Shown here in pieces: positions 43,727-54,291 of a stretch of 64,000 bases of DNA. The translations under genes were made by a program, and so were the position numbers. The stretch lies in NCBI GenBank assembly GCA_033557465.1, contig CM066032.1, positions 58,564,955 to 58,628,954 of the forward strand. Reading direction: 5' to 3'. Positions within the stretch are counted from its first letter, which is position 1, and every line of letters begins with the position of its first letter. Source of the DNA: Ichthyophis bannanicus (taxonomy: Eukaryota; Chordata; Amphibia; Gymnophiona; Ichthyophiidae). Under the pieces are notes generated by a model. The model was not told where the DNA came from and did not search any database. It saw only the letters and a list, made by a program, of their open reading frames with translations.

Positions 43727-44416
43727 AACATAGAAAACATAGAAATATGACGACAGAAAAAGACCACATGGCCTATCTAGTCTGTCCTTCCATAACAACT
43801 ACAACAGTCCCCTTTTTACCTTTAGAGATCCTCTGTGTTTGTCCCATGCTTTTTTGAATTCACTTACTGTCCTCATCTCTACCACCTCCACTGGGAGACT
43901 ATTCCACGGATCCACTACTCTTTCCGTAAAGAACTATTTCCGCATATCACTCCTGAATCTATCTCCCTTCACCCTCATCCCATGTCCCCTCGTAGCAGAA
44001 CTTGCTTTCAATTGAAAGAGGCTCTCTCCCTGAACATTTATGCCATAGAGGTATTTAAACATCTCAATCATATCACCTCTATCCCGCCTTTCCTCTAAGG
44101 TGTACATATTAAGATCCTTCAGTCTGTCCTCATATGCTTTATAATGAAGACCACTAATCATTTTAGTAGCCACCCTCTGTACCGATTCCATCTTGTTCAC
44201 ATCCTTTTGAAGGTGCGGTCTCCAGAATTGCACACAATACTCTAAATGAGGTCGCACCAAAGACTTATACAGAGGCATTATCACCTCCTTTTTTCTGCTA
44301 GCCATTCCTCTCCGTATGCACCCAAACATCCTTCTAGCTTTTGCCGTCGCCTTTTCTACCTGTTTAGCTACTTCAAGATCATCAGACACGACCATGCCTA
44401 GGTCCCGCTCTTCTTT
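43727..44416 (-). mobile_element. 5'-truncated CR1-B inserted in CR1-A
   Basis: Minus strand: VVSDDLEVAKQVEKATAKA, MLGCIRRGMASRKKE, RPHLEYCVQFWRPHLQKD, YTLEERRDRGDMIEMFKYL, then a 3' end of CTATG octamers at 43727-43750. It is 5' truncated at the KEERDLG block (44416). The coding part is open over 153 codons, so it is young. The 4-bp TGAA duplication flanks it. Confidence 0.92.
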
Positions 44417-44601
44417 TGAAGGAAGCTAACAAAAGTTACAGCGCAGTAATAATAATGGGTGATTTCAATTACCCCGGTATCGACTGGGTCAGTGTCATGG
44501 CAGGACATGTTAGGGAGATAAAGTTCCTAGATGAAATAATTGACTGCTTCTTGGAGCAGCTGGTTCATGAACCGACCAGAGGGGAAGCCATATTAGACCT
44601 A
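44417..44601 (+). mobile_element. CR1-A fragment 2 of a split copy
   Basis: Encodes EANKSYSAVIIMGDFNYPGI, then DWVSVMAGHVREIKFLDEI and EQLVHEPTRGEAILDL. It continues fragment 1 and is cut at 44601 by the 4.5 kb TIR transposon. GDFNYPGIDW is the endonuclease catalytic block. Confidence 0.9.
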
Positions 44602-45393
44602 GGGGCATGTTTACTAAAAATCGCCAATGTGCGCGCCGCACAATAGCACACTAAAAGCGGTACTTAAGAGCGCTTAAGTGCCCCGCACACGTGCGCGTCA
44701 CACTAACGGGCGCCCGCACAAGAATGGGCCCGCAAATGTCCGATAGAGGTGTGGAAAAGCTAACGGAGGGCGGAGAAAGGCCCCGGAGGGGCGGAGAGAT
44801 GGGGTTAATGGGCGGGGAAGGGGAGGGGAGAGGCACCCCACACATTATTGGGGCCGAATTTACAAGGAAAAAATAGCGCGAGTGAAACACTCGCGGGAGA
44901 GGGCAGTTAAAGGGAAGAGAAACCATTTCCGTCAGCAATGTATAGGAAAACAGGGGAAACCCGCAAACCGTGAGCAGTGTGATACATGTGCACAGCCCAA
45001 AAGTGGAATTAAAAATAGAAAATGACCACACCAAAAATTGTAAAAATAGTAATTCAGCTGGGGAACAGTTATAGTAATGGGCAAAACTAAAAAACACACC
45101 CAGAAAAGCTCCAGAAAAAAGAAATGAGTTTTGGAAAGGTCTACGGAGCGGAGACCCTTCAAAAAAACACTTCCGTATTTTGGAGCTTTCCTGGGAGTAT
45201 CTATATGGTTGCCCAGTAATATCACTGTTGCCCAGCATGCTGATATTTTGTCCCCCAGTTTCCCTGGTCATTTCCGGGGTTTACTTGCACGTTTGTCACC
45301 AGACAGGGTGAATGTGGCCACAGTAAAAATGCGCAGAGCAGGGTTTGCGACTCCATCCTGCCAGGTTTACTATCTCCAGGGACTGCACTGACC

Positions 45394-45920
45394 CTGTGGC
45401 CACAGTGTGGTGCAGCAGACAGAGCCAGTACCTCTAGGGTCAGAGGTTCAAATCCCAGCTGGGGCCCTTGACAGCCCAGTCCCTATATTTTACCCACCAC
45501 TAAACACAGATTGCACAGACACCCCTGCATTGTAGGGAACATAAGCATGGTGCAAACACCCATATTTTACCGTACACCGCACACACACCACAACAATGGG
45601 CATTACCTACAGCCAGGTCCCCCAAATGCAGTCACGGAGAGCCACAATGCAAGCAGGTCAGCTGCATTATCTGTGAGAGGAACATGCCAGCATGTTGGCG
45701 GACGAGTACAGGTGGTGGCGGGGGCAGTGGCTGCTAGCCACAGCAGACAGTGGCCTAGCCATGTGAGGTTTTGCACGTCCACTGCAACAGACAGGCCCTG
45801 TCAGATGCAGAGTCATGGACTTTCCTGGGAAGTCATCCAATCTGTGGCTACACGGTGGTGCAGTGTACACAGACAGTGTATGCAAGAACAGAGGGTCACA
45901 GGTTCAAAGCCCAGCTGGGA
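45394..45920 (+). repeat. two plus-strand tRNA-like modules (copy 1)
   Basis: Module one (about 45394-45465) has TGTGGTGCAGCAGACAGAG and a B box GAGGTTCAAATCCCAGCT. Module two (about 45842-45920) has GTGGTGCAGTGTACACAG and AGGTTCAAAGCCCAGCT. The B boxes fit GGTTCRANNCC; the A boxes are degenerate. Equivalent modules are at 59200-59277 and 59640-59716 in copy 2. They are not complete tRNA genes. Confidence 0.6.
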
Positions 45921-47848
45921 CTACTGCCAATCCTGCCCACATATTTTTCCCACAACTAAACAGTGATAGTAAGGACACACCTTTCGTGCCGAGGACATAT
46001 GCAATGGTAATACGTCTATCTTTTACCCCACTGAGCAGAGACACCATGAACAGGGGCAGTACCTAGAGCAGAGTCTCCCAAATGCAGTCCTGGTGGGCCA
46101 CACACCAGTCAGGTTCCATGCTGCCACTCATACAAATGCCTGTGCTGTATATCTATGCACCACCCCCATGGCATGTAGATGTAGCTCATGCATGTTCATG
46201 AGGGACAGCAGGAAAACCCGAACAGTGTGATGCAAACCTGGACCGGAGTTGGGAATCTCTGCCGTAAAGCAGCAGCCAACAGGGGCAGACACACCCACAC
46301 CCACACCCACAGTCCCCATTGGCCAATGTCTCCTGGAGAGGCAGAACATTGGACCCTGCGTGCATCACCCAATACTAGCACTTGCATACCTTAGCAATGT
46401 CACCCGACACCTGAGGTATACAGTACTCAGCTCTGAAACGTTTGCTAGGAGTACTGGCAGATAGATATCCCTACGTTACGCACATACTGCTAGTTGACCC
46501 CATCCGAACAATCTGTTCGGAGTTTGCGGTGCGTGCTCCAGGCCTGGCCTCTGACGGTGTTTACCACCCTGGGGAGTGACCCCCAGCATTACTGCGTACC
46601 ATATCCATGCCTGTGCCGTGCCCAGGACCGGTGTGGTGGCCAAGGCTAATTACCTCCTCAATAGTAGCACAATGCTGGCATAGGTGTGGGAGTGTGTGTC
46701 TGTCTATACAGTGTGTGTTGGTTGCAAACCCCTTCCACAGCCCACACTGCCAGCACTGTTGCCAGTATTGGCCTGCCAATGTGCATAATGAGTAGCAAGG
46801 TACCATGGGTATAGCTCTGACAGGGTGGGCTGACCAGGATGCAGCTGCACAGGGCATAGGGCACTGGCAGGGACATGGTAGTGCCCGGCCACCATCTACA
46901 CAGACAGGGTGACCTCTGTATGTGCTGCTTGGGGATCACTCTCACCCTGAGTGTGCAGTGATGACAGCATGGCTAGGCACCCCCATAGTGCTGTATTGTG
47001 TTTCTCTCATGTGATATATATGGGTTTCCTGTTAGGGCCTCTGCACTGATGTATCTGCTTGTGTGTGTTGCCACCTCAGTTTTGGGTGCATGCATTTCCA
47101 TCAGGATGAACCAGCAGACTGTTCACAGCTGGTATGTGTCTTGATAGAGCACCTTGCAGGGTGCAGCGGCTGTTGGCTTGCTGCAGGAGAATATCAGATG
47201 GTGGTGGGGTGCATCTTTGAATATCCAGGCCTAATGTCTGTCTGATATTGTGTTATGGATGTGTGTGTAGCTGCTTGGACTGCCCTGTAGGGTGTCTGTT
47301 TCCCAGCAGGACTGGGATTGCTGGTCCACTCTGCTGCCATTGGGGGTGGTGTGGGGTGTGTGGGGTGTGTGGGGTGTGTGTGTGTGTGTGTGTGGCCCAC
47401 CTGGGGGTCCCCCTGACTGAGACATCCAAGATGTTTCTGCAGCACCTGCCTATCTCACAGGTTATTACTGCTTTGGAGCTCTGGCATGGCCTCATTCAGC
47501 CATGGAAGATGTTGTGGACCTGGTCCTGGGCGCCACATCACACTCTCAGGGTGAGCACAGTACCCGAACAATGTGATGGTGTTTAGCTACTCTTTGCCGG
47601 TAGTCCACACGCTCAAGACACCCTACCAGGCCGAGGTGGTGTGTGGGTGCACACGGACACTTCCCCCTACCAGGCCGGGGAGCTTTAGGGGTGCATTCCC
47701 CATCTTGTGTGCATCTGTGGACAGCTGATTTGCATGTGCAGTGCATCATGGGTACAGGTGGCCTAACCCTATCCTGTTTACAACAGCAGACTGTCTGTGA
47801 GGTGACGTGCAGGCTCTCTGCAGCCAGCCAGGGGCTCTCTTACAGCTA

Positions 47849-47920
47849 TAGAGCTGTAGCCCAATGGTTATGTCACTGCCTGTGCAGCCAGAGGTCATGG
47901 GTTCAAACCCACAGTGGAGT
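47849..47920 (+). repeat. tRNA-like module with good A and B boxes (copy 1)
   Basis: TAGCCCAATGG fits the A-box consensus TRGYNNANNGG. GGTTCAAACCC fits the B box and forms a T arm with ATGGG paired to CCCA. Spacing between boxes is normal for a tRNA. The acceptor stem does not pair, so a functional tRNA is unlikely. The counterpart is at 61662-61735. Confidence 0.7.
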
Positions 47921-48302
47921 TCTGTGATAGGGTTGTCCAAAGTATTTTTTTAATTTACTGTACATATGTTGCTGCCAGCAATAACACCCTCAGCGTACTG
48001 TACCCATAAGGTGCCTCTGAGGGTGCTTTTTAGGGCGCCCCATAGGGAACTTTATGGTTGCCATCCATATAGGGTGCACTATACATTATCCTGTGTCGCA
48101 ACATACATGGTGCCCTATAGGGGACATTCAAGGGTGCCTTGGCGAACAGTGCACTGTAAAATGTGCCTTATGGGCCGCTGTATGTTAACATGCTGGGAGA
48201 GTGCGTTTGCTAGTAGTGATAACAAAATAAAATTAAACAGCCTCCTACAGCACTCCACAACATAATACATACTGCCTCAGCTAGCATTTTTCACTGGGCA
48301 TC

Positions 48303-48952
48303 GTGAGTGATTGAACCCCTGATCCCTGCACCATTGGCCAGTGTCTTCACCATTGTGCTGTGGCTGTGTTCCTGTGCTTGAGCATCAGCGCGCCCCCTTG
48401 TGCCCATCAGCGCGCCATCTTGTGCCGCCCAAAATTAACAGAGCGCCGCCTTCAGCGCCAAAAAGTACACTGCTTCCTAGGGCAACAATACCCACAACAG
48501 GTCATGTTTCAGCAAGTCATGTTCATTGGGCACAGCGGGGGATTGAACCCATGACCCCTGCACGGGTGGCGGGTGTCTTAACCATTGTGCTATGGCTCTG
48601 CTCCTGTTCTTGCACATCAGTGCGCCACATCTGCCGCCCACTATTACACTGCCTCCTCACACATCAGCATGCAGCCTTATGCCCATCAGCGCGCCGCCTC
48701 CTGCTGCCCACAATTAACAGTGCGCCGCCTTGTGCCGCCCAAAAAGAACAGTGCGCCGCCTTATGCCGTCCAAAATGAACAGTGCGCCTCCTTATGCCGT
48801 CCAAAACTAATTTGCCGCCTGAACCGCTTTTACCCATTAAAGGTGGTGCCTCAGCTGGCCTTTTTTGTTGCACACAATGGGGGATTGACCCTGTGGCCCC
48901 TGCACCATTGGTTAGTGTCTGCACCATTGTGCTAAGGCTCTGTTCCTATATG
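48303..48952 (-). repeat. three minus-strand tRNA-like modules (copy 1)
   Basis: Modules at about 48303-48376, 48535-48605 and 48872-48952. On the minus strand they have A boxes such as TAGCACAATGG and B boxes such as GGTTCAATCCC (middle module, the best preserved). Copy 2 has only two (62108-62180 and 62370-62438). They point toward the plus-strand modules, so their predicted transcripts would converge. Confidence 0.65.
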
Positions 48953-49129
48953 TGTCCAGCAGCGCCCCACTTAGCCTTCCCACGCGCTAATGTGGGCCCC
49001 GCACATTAGCGCGATGCGCACACATACGATCGTTTTTTTTCTTTTTTCTGCCTGAACCGCCCACTCCTTATATGGCACACACACACTAATTGGGACCTGC
49101 ACATTTTCGGTGTTTAGTAAACATACCCC

Positions 49130-50422
49130 CTAGTCCTTAGTGGAACACCAGATCTAGTGCAAGAGATAAGGTTGTTGGGGCCACTTGGCAATAGTGATCA
49201 TAGCATGATCGTCTTTGATTTAATTAGTGGAGGAGGGATAGTAAGGAAATCCACAGTACTACCTTTTAACTTTCGAAAGGGAGACTATGATAAAATGAGG
49301 AAAATAGTTAAGAAAAAACTAAAAGGAGCAGTTGCAAAGGTTAAAGGTTGCAAAGGTTAAAGACTTACATCAAGCTTGGGTGTTGTTGAAAAATACTATC
49401 TTGAAAGCCCAGACCAGCTGTATTCCACGCTTTAAGAAAAGTGGAAGGAAGTCCAAAAAACTGCCAGCATGGTTTAAAGGTGAGGTCAGAGAGGCTGTTG
49501 TTGCCAAAAAAGCATCTTTCAGGAAATGGAAAAAAGAGCCAAACGACAAAACCTGGAAACAGCACAAGCACTGGCATGTCAAATGCAAGGCATTGATAAG
49601 GCAGGCAAAGGGAGAATTTGAGAAGAAGCTTGCTGCAGAAGCAAAAACATGAAATAAAGACTTTTTCAAGTACATTCGTAGCAAAAAACCTGTGAGAGTC
49701 AGTTGGTCCATTAGATGATAGAGGGGTTAAAGGGGCACTGAGACGACAAGGCGATAGCGGAGAGACTGAATGAATTCTTTGCTTTAGTCTTTACTGAGGA
49801 AGATGTAGGGATGTTACCCATGACTGAAGTGGTATTTAAAGATGCGGAAGAATTGAAGGAAATATTGATACATTGGGAAGATATATTACAACTATTAGAT
49901 AAACTGAAGAGCAGCAAATCACCTGGGCTGGATGGTATACATCCAAGGGTGTTGAAAAAACTGAAATATGAGATTGCAGACCTGCTATTAGTAATCTGTG
50001 AACTATCATTAAAATCATCTCTAATACCTGAAGATTGGAGGATCGCCAATGTAACAACAATTTTTAAAAAGGGTTCCAGGGGTGATCCCGGAAACTACAG
50101 ACCGGTGAGCCTCACGTCAGTACCGGGAAAAATGGTAGAAACCATCATAAAAAATAAAATTACTTAGCATGTAGATAGTCATGGCCTAATGGGAGACAGC
50201 CAACATGGCTTTAGACAAGGAAGATCTTGTCTTATTAATCTGTTATGTTTGTTTGAAGGAGTGAATAAACAGGTGGACAAAGGTAAGTCGGTTGATATAG
50301 TGTATCTGGACTTTCAGAAAGCCTTTGACAAGGTCCCTCATCAGAGACTTTTGGCAAAACTAAAGAGTCATGGGATAGGTGTGAATAAACAGGTAGGCAA
50401 AGATGAACTGGTTGCTATAGAG
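49130..50422 (+). mobile_element. CR1-A fragment 3 of a split copy
   Basis: Continues fragment 2: LVLSGTPDLVQEIR, SDHSMIVFDLISGGG, LPAWFKGEVREAVVAKKASF, NRPV-region frameshifts, SPGLDGIHPRVLKKLKYEI, NYRPVSLTS, SQHGFRQGRSCLINLLC, VYLDFQKAFDKVPHQRLLAK. Lesions include a duplicated GTTGCAAAGGTTAAAG at 49331-49360, stops and a frameshift near 49650-49740, and a stop near 50165. After LKSHGIG (50380) the sequence jumps back to a diverged repeat of 50261-50302 and then ends at 50422. Confidence 0.9.
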
Positions 50423-50951
50423 CCCGATCCCTGAAAGGGCAGATCCGGGCCGTCTGGATGGCTCCAACAGGACGGGCCTGTCAGTGCCCGATTCTGCACC
50501 ACAGGAGCAAAGCGTTCCCATGGGTGTAGGATCGGGCACTGGGAGATGGCCTGGCCTGCCCCTGCATCGCCATGGGATGTCCTCCCGGCAGCACAACCTG
50601 CCGGCTACTGTTGGGATCCTGCTTTCCCCACAGCCTGACCCCTGTGTGGGTAGCCAGGGCCAGGATTGGGTGGCAAGGACTCACTGAGCTTGCTGCTGTT
50701 GCTGCTGGAGGGCTGGCCGTCGGATCCAGAGGGGTGGCCAGAGGTGGAATAAGCTGGCTGTCTTGCCGGTGCTCCCTGGACCTACAGGACCGTGACTGGA
50801 ATTGGTCCTGTACATCTTGCTGACAGGACCGTCCCCGCTCCGCCCACTCTCTGCCCACTCTCCACCACTCTCTGCCCCCGTGCCACCCCCATCCCCCACA
50901 GCATGCACAGCAGCTCTGTGCATGCAGGTGGGCCAGGAGAGAGTATACATC
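50423..50951 (+). mobile_element. GC-rich repeat related to 20470-22990
   Basis: It opens with GCCCGATCCCTGAAAGGGC and GGGCCGTCTGGATGGCTCC, recalling CCGGGCCGTCCAGATGTCC at 20493. It contains a TACAGGACC hairpin near 50778-50815. There is no coding sequence. It separates two CR1-A copies of opposite orientation. Confidence 0.45.
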
Positions 50952-51789
50952 ACCTTTAAATAGCCTTTCAGACATGGGTAACTGCCCTACATCTTCTTCA
51001 GTAGACCAAAGCAAAGAATTCATTCAGTCTCTCTGCTATGGCCTTGCCCTCCCTTAGTGCACTTTTTACCCTTCTATCATTTAATGGTCTAACTGACTCT
51101 CTCACAGTTTTTTTGCTATGAATGTATTTGAAAAAGTTATTATGATGTGTTTTTGCTTCCACGGAAAGCTTTTTTAAAATTCTCTCTTGTCAATGCCTGC
51201 ATCTACAGTAACTTGCCAGTGCTTATGTTGTTTCCCGTTTTCGTCATTTGGCTCATTTTTCCATTTCCTGAAATATGCTTTTTGGGCTATAACAGTCTCT
51301 CTTATCTCTCCTTTAAACCATGCTGGCAGTTTTTTTTTACCTTCCTTCCACTTTTCTTAAAGTGTGGAATACATCTGGTCTGGGCTTCCAAGATAATATT
51401 TTTAAACAACACCCAAGCTTGATGTAAACCTTTAACCTTTGCAGCAGTTTGTTTAGCTTTATCTTAACTATTTTCCTCATTTTATAAATCTCTCATTTGA
51501 AAGTTAAAAGGTAGTATTGTGGATTTCCTTGACGTTCTTCCTCCATTTATTAAATCAAATGCGATCAAGCTATGATCACTATTGCCGAGTGGCACCGACA
51601 CTCTTATCTCTTGCACCAAGTCCTGTATTACACTAAGAACTCAATCCAAAATAGCTTCCCCTCTTTTCAGTTCATGAATGAGCTGCTCCAAGAAGCAGTC
51701 ATTTATTTCATCTAGAAACCTTATCTCCCTAGCATGTCCTGCTGTGACACTGACCCAGTTGATACCAGGATAATTGCAATCACCCATTA
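50952..51789 (-). mobile_element. CR1-A, C-ward fragment of a minus-strand copy
   Basis: The complement encodes, with frameshifts, the CR1-A segment from the endonuclease motif SDHSLIAFDL (about 51575) through the WFK block (51320) to FFALVYxEEDVG (51000). It is continuous with the fragment at 54292 once the 2.5 kb transposon is removed. Confidence 0.85.
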
Positions 51790-54291
51790 CACAGGTCTGC
51801 AAAAATTTTTTCTTCGAGAGCTGTTTTGGTTATTCCACGTAATCTTTATGTTTTTTGGTGCGCTGAATCCGAAAATGACCTCCATTTTGTCATAGGACAT
51901 CACGTTTCCTGACAATTTAGGTAACTATGTTAAATAAGGCAATACCTCAAAATAAATGGAAATAGACTTATAAAATTAAAGTTTTATTATAATATTTTCA
52001 TGAAAATCCTTTTTTGAACTGAAATGAGCTCACCTACACACACTAAACTCGATTCTTCTTCCTTGTAAGGCTCCTCTTGGTGCATTTACGCTTGTGAGTA
52101 GCATCTGGAATGTCTCTCTGAAGCATCCAACAGTAGTCTGCCATCATTGTAATGCTCCGTTTTTCCTGATATCTCCTTTCCATCTCTTTAATGTCTTGGT
52201 GGAATCGATCAACTTGTTCCTCTCTCACAGCTCCCAAATTTTCAGGAAAGTAGTCAAGGTGGGACTGGAGGAAATGCACTTTCAAACTCATCAGGTAACC
52301 TAAAGCTTGAAATGCTTTCAGCATTAGTCCGACGATCTTTTTGTAGTGAGGATCTTTGTTATTGCCTAAAACTTTCTGTACGACTTCTTTAAATGCAATC
52401 CACTCTTCTTTTTGAGGATCCGTCATAGTATTGGCAAACTCTTGATCAACTATAAGCCTTCTAATGTCTGGTCCGACGAACACACCTTCCTTCAATTTTG
52501 CCTCCGACAGGCCTGGAAACTTGGTGACCAAGTATTTGAAGCATTCTCCATCTCTTGGAAGTGATTTTACGAATTGCTTCATCAATCACAATTTTATGTG
52601 GGGAGGTGGTAGAAGAACTTTATGGGAAGGTACCAAAGTTTCTCGGAGGACATTTTTTTCACCGACTGTTAGCACCCTCCGCTGCCAACTCTTCTTGGTC
52701 CAGTGATTTTGTCGGTCTCGACTGTCCCATAGACACAGAAAACAAGGATATTTGGTATACCCAGCTTGTTGCCCGAGCAGCATGCACATGACCTTCAAGT
52801 CCCCACACACTTGCCAACCATGGTCTTCATATTTAAGTTTACGAAGAACCAATTCCAAGTTCTCGTAGGTTTCCTTCAAGTGTACGGAATGACCTACAGG
52901 TATGGAAGCGTAAAAAACATTGTGGAGTAAAACTGCTTTGAGACTTCTTTTTGAATAATCTATAAAAAGACGCCATTGCTCTGAATCATATTGGATTTTA
53001 ATTTGACCCATCAGACCTTTGACATCGATGCAATAAACCAACTTGTCTTCCTGGGCGAAGTAAGGAATGAACTCGTTTTCACGATGTCTGAACCATGAAG
53101 ATGACACTCCTGGCAACAATAAATTCCTGCTTTTCAGCCTTGATCCGAGTAACTCAGCGGCATCTTTGGGAAGATTCAAGTCTCTTACCAAATCATTCAT
53201 CTCCTCCTGAGAAAACAATTTTGGTCTTGTATCATCTTCAAAGTCAGAACTTGATTCGTCATCTGGTTCAGGTATGACTTCACCTTCATCGGAGCTAGGT
53301 ATCTCTTCCAAGGTAGCAGGGGGCTTGGGTACTGGTATATCTGTGCCATGGGGGATGGGACGAATTGCCGAGTGAAGATTGGGGTATGAAATGGAATGCT
53401 TCCATTTGGAATTAAACCCTTTCGCATGAACAAAAGTAACAGTCGTCACTATGGTTCTTTTGCTCTCGCCATACCATAGGAATCTCATAACTGAAAGATT
53501 TTTTTTTACCCTTGAACCAGTTTCAGAGGTCCTCAACACACCGTTTGCACACTTTATGAGGCGCCCAGACTTTATCTTGATCTCCAATTTTTAGTCCAAA
53601 GTATGCAAAGTATACTTTTTTCACAAAGTCTGTAATATTCTGCTGTTGCTTCAATACTGTATATTCACCACAGATGAAACAGAAACTGTCTGGCGAATTA
53701 ATACACTTTCGCGGAGCCATAACATAACGGTTGAAGAATGACGAGCTAACACGAATTGCGAAGAAAAAGTGTGAACAGCCTAGAACCAAGAACCTGATGA
53801 TGATTCGTGCATAAGTGTGGCATGCAGGAGAGAGCAGCTCTGTGTCTGTACACGAGACTTCACAGTGCTGGCCACACCCCCCTGCACTGACCGGAGCTGC
53901 TGCTATCTGCCCTGTGTCTCCCTCCCACTGGATTCTTCAGGAAAGATTAACCCCTTCTACCATTAGAAGCATGGGCTTAAACCTTGCTTAGCTTATGTAT
54001 ATATTGCTGACCATCAGATTTACATTGCTATATTTTTTTTTACATAACTCGGACAACCCCTTTAAGGTTTTTTTGGCATTTTATATCTTAAATGCACTTA
54101 TGTGAATTAATTAATAGTAATTTGAATTAATAGTAATTTGAAAAAAATTGATAAATTTGAAGACAATTTTGCATGTTGTGGCAAATCATGACATCTAGGA
54201 GTTTTTTCAATATTTTATTTGTTTTCAGCACATCAAAATACATGGAAATTAGATGAAAATAATCAAACAGCTTTTTAGTCGCAGACCTGTG
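51790..54291 (-). mobile_element. 2.5 kb DNA transposon of unclassified type
   Basis: The ends are CACAGGTCTGC and GCAGACCTGTG, a perfect 11-bp inverted terminal match. TTA lies on both sides (51787-51789 and 54292-54294). Removing the element and one TTA restores the CR1-A sequence CACCCATTATTATT, so the borders are exact. One gene, on the minus strand, fills most of it (53720-52043). The interior near both ends is AT-rich. Confidence 0.85.
52043..53720 (-). pseudogene. transposase-like protein of an uncharacterised family, broken
   Basis: The frame starts MAPRKCINSPDSFCFICGEY (53720). An N-terminal zinc-binding set is FCFIC and HKVCKRC. The central part includes GLMGQIKIQYDSEQWRLFID, SKRSLKAVLLHN, HSVHLKETYENL, GDLKVMCMLLG and YTKYPCFLCLWDSRDR. 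The C-terminal part has VREEQVDRFHQDI and ERRYQEK and ends ...RKKNRV. The layout suggests an RNase H-like nuclease fold with an inserted Cys motif, an inference from spaced acidic residues (LFID, GDLK, the E before QVDRFHQD). I recall similar unannotated proteins in other animals but no family name. Lesions: TGA at about 53525, a frameshift near 53435, and TGA at 52586-52588 before LMKQFV. Confidence 0.65.

Larger units (their letters stand above)
44602..49129 (+). mobile_element. 4.5 kb TIR transposon with tRNA-like modules, copy 1
   Basis: The termini are GGGGCATGTTTACTAAA and its near-complement TTTAGTAAACATACCCC. CTA is duplicated on both sides (44599-44601 and 49130-49132). The reconstructed empty site equals CR1-A sequence at 11425-11440, so the insertion is exact. 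A second copy lies at 58393-62634, collinear and similar over most of its length. No transposase-like frame exists: the open frames are short and differ between copies. It contains six tRNA-like A/B-box modules, a GT/GGGTGTG microsatellite (47345-47395), a GCCGCC-rich minisatellite (48400-48800) and a subterminal palindrome (48985-49013). TIRs and a 3-bp duplication suggest a PIF/Harbinger-like origin, by inference. Confidence 0.85.

Noticed and set aside
44651..45271. 206-codon minus-strand open frame inside the 4.5 kb transposon
   Set aside because: The homologous region of copy 2 (58628-59062) has a shorter, differently broken frame and no known domain, so it is not a conserved gene.
47194..47495. 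Frames rich in THTHTH or CVCVCV residues
   Set aside because: They are translations of the GT/GGGTGTG microsatellite at 47345-47395.
47849..47920. Possible functional tRNA gene
   Set aside because: A and B boxes and a T arm are present, but the acceptor stem does not pair and the anticodon arm is irregular. The module recurs in a second transposon copy, so it is a repeat module.
50484..51023. GC-rich overlapping frames on both strands (up to 180 codons)
   Set aside because: Frames overlap on both strands in a GC-rich repeat related to 20470-22990, which shows no conserved reading frame.
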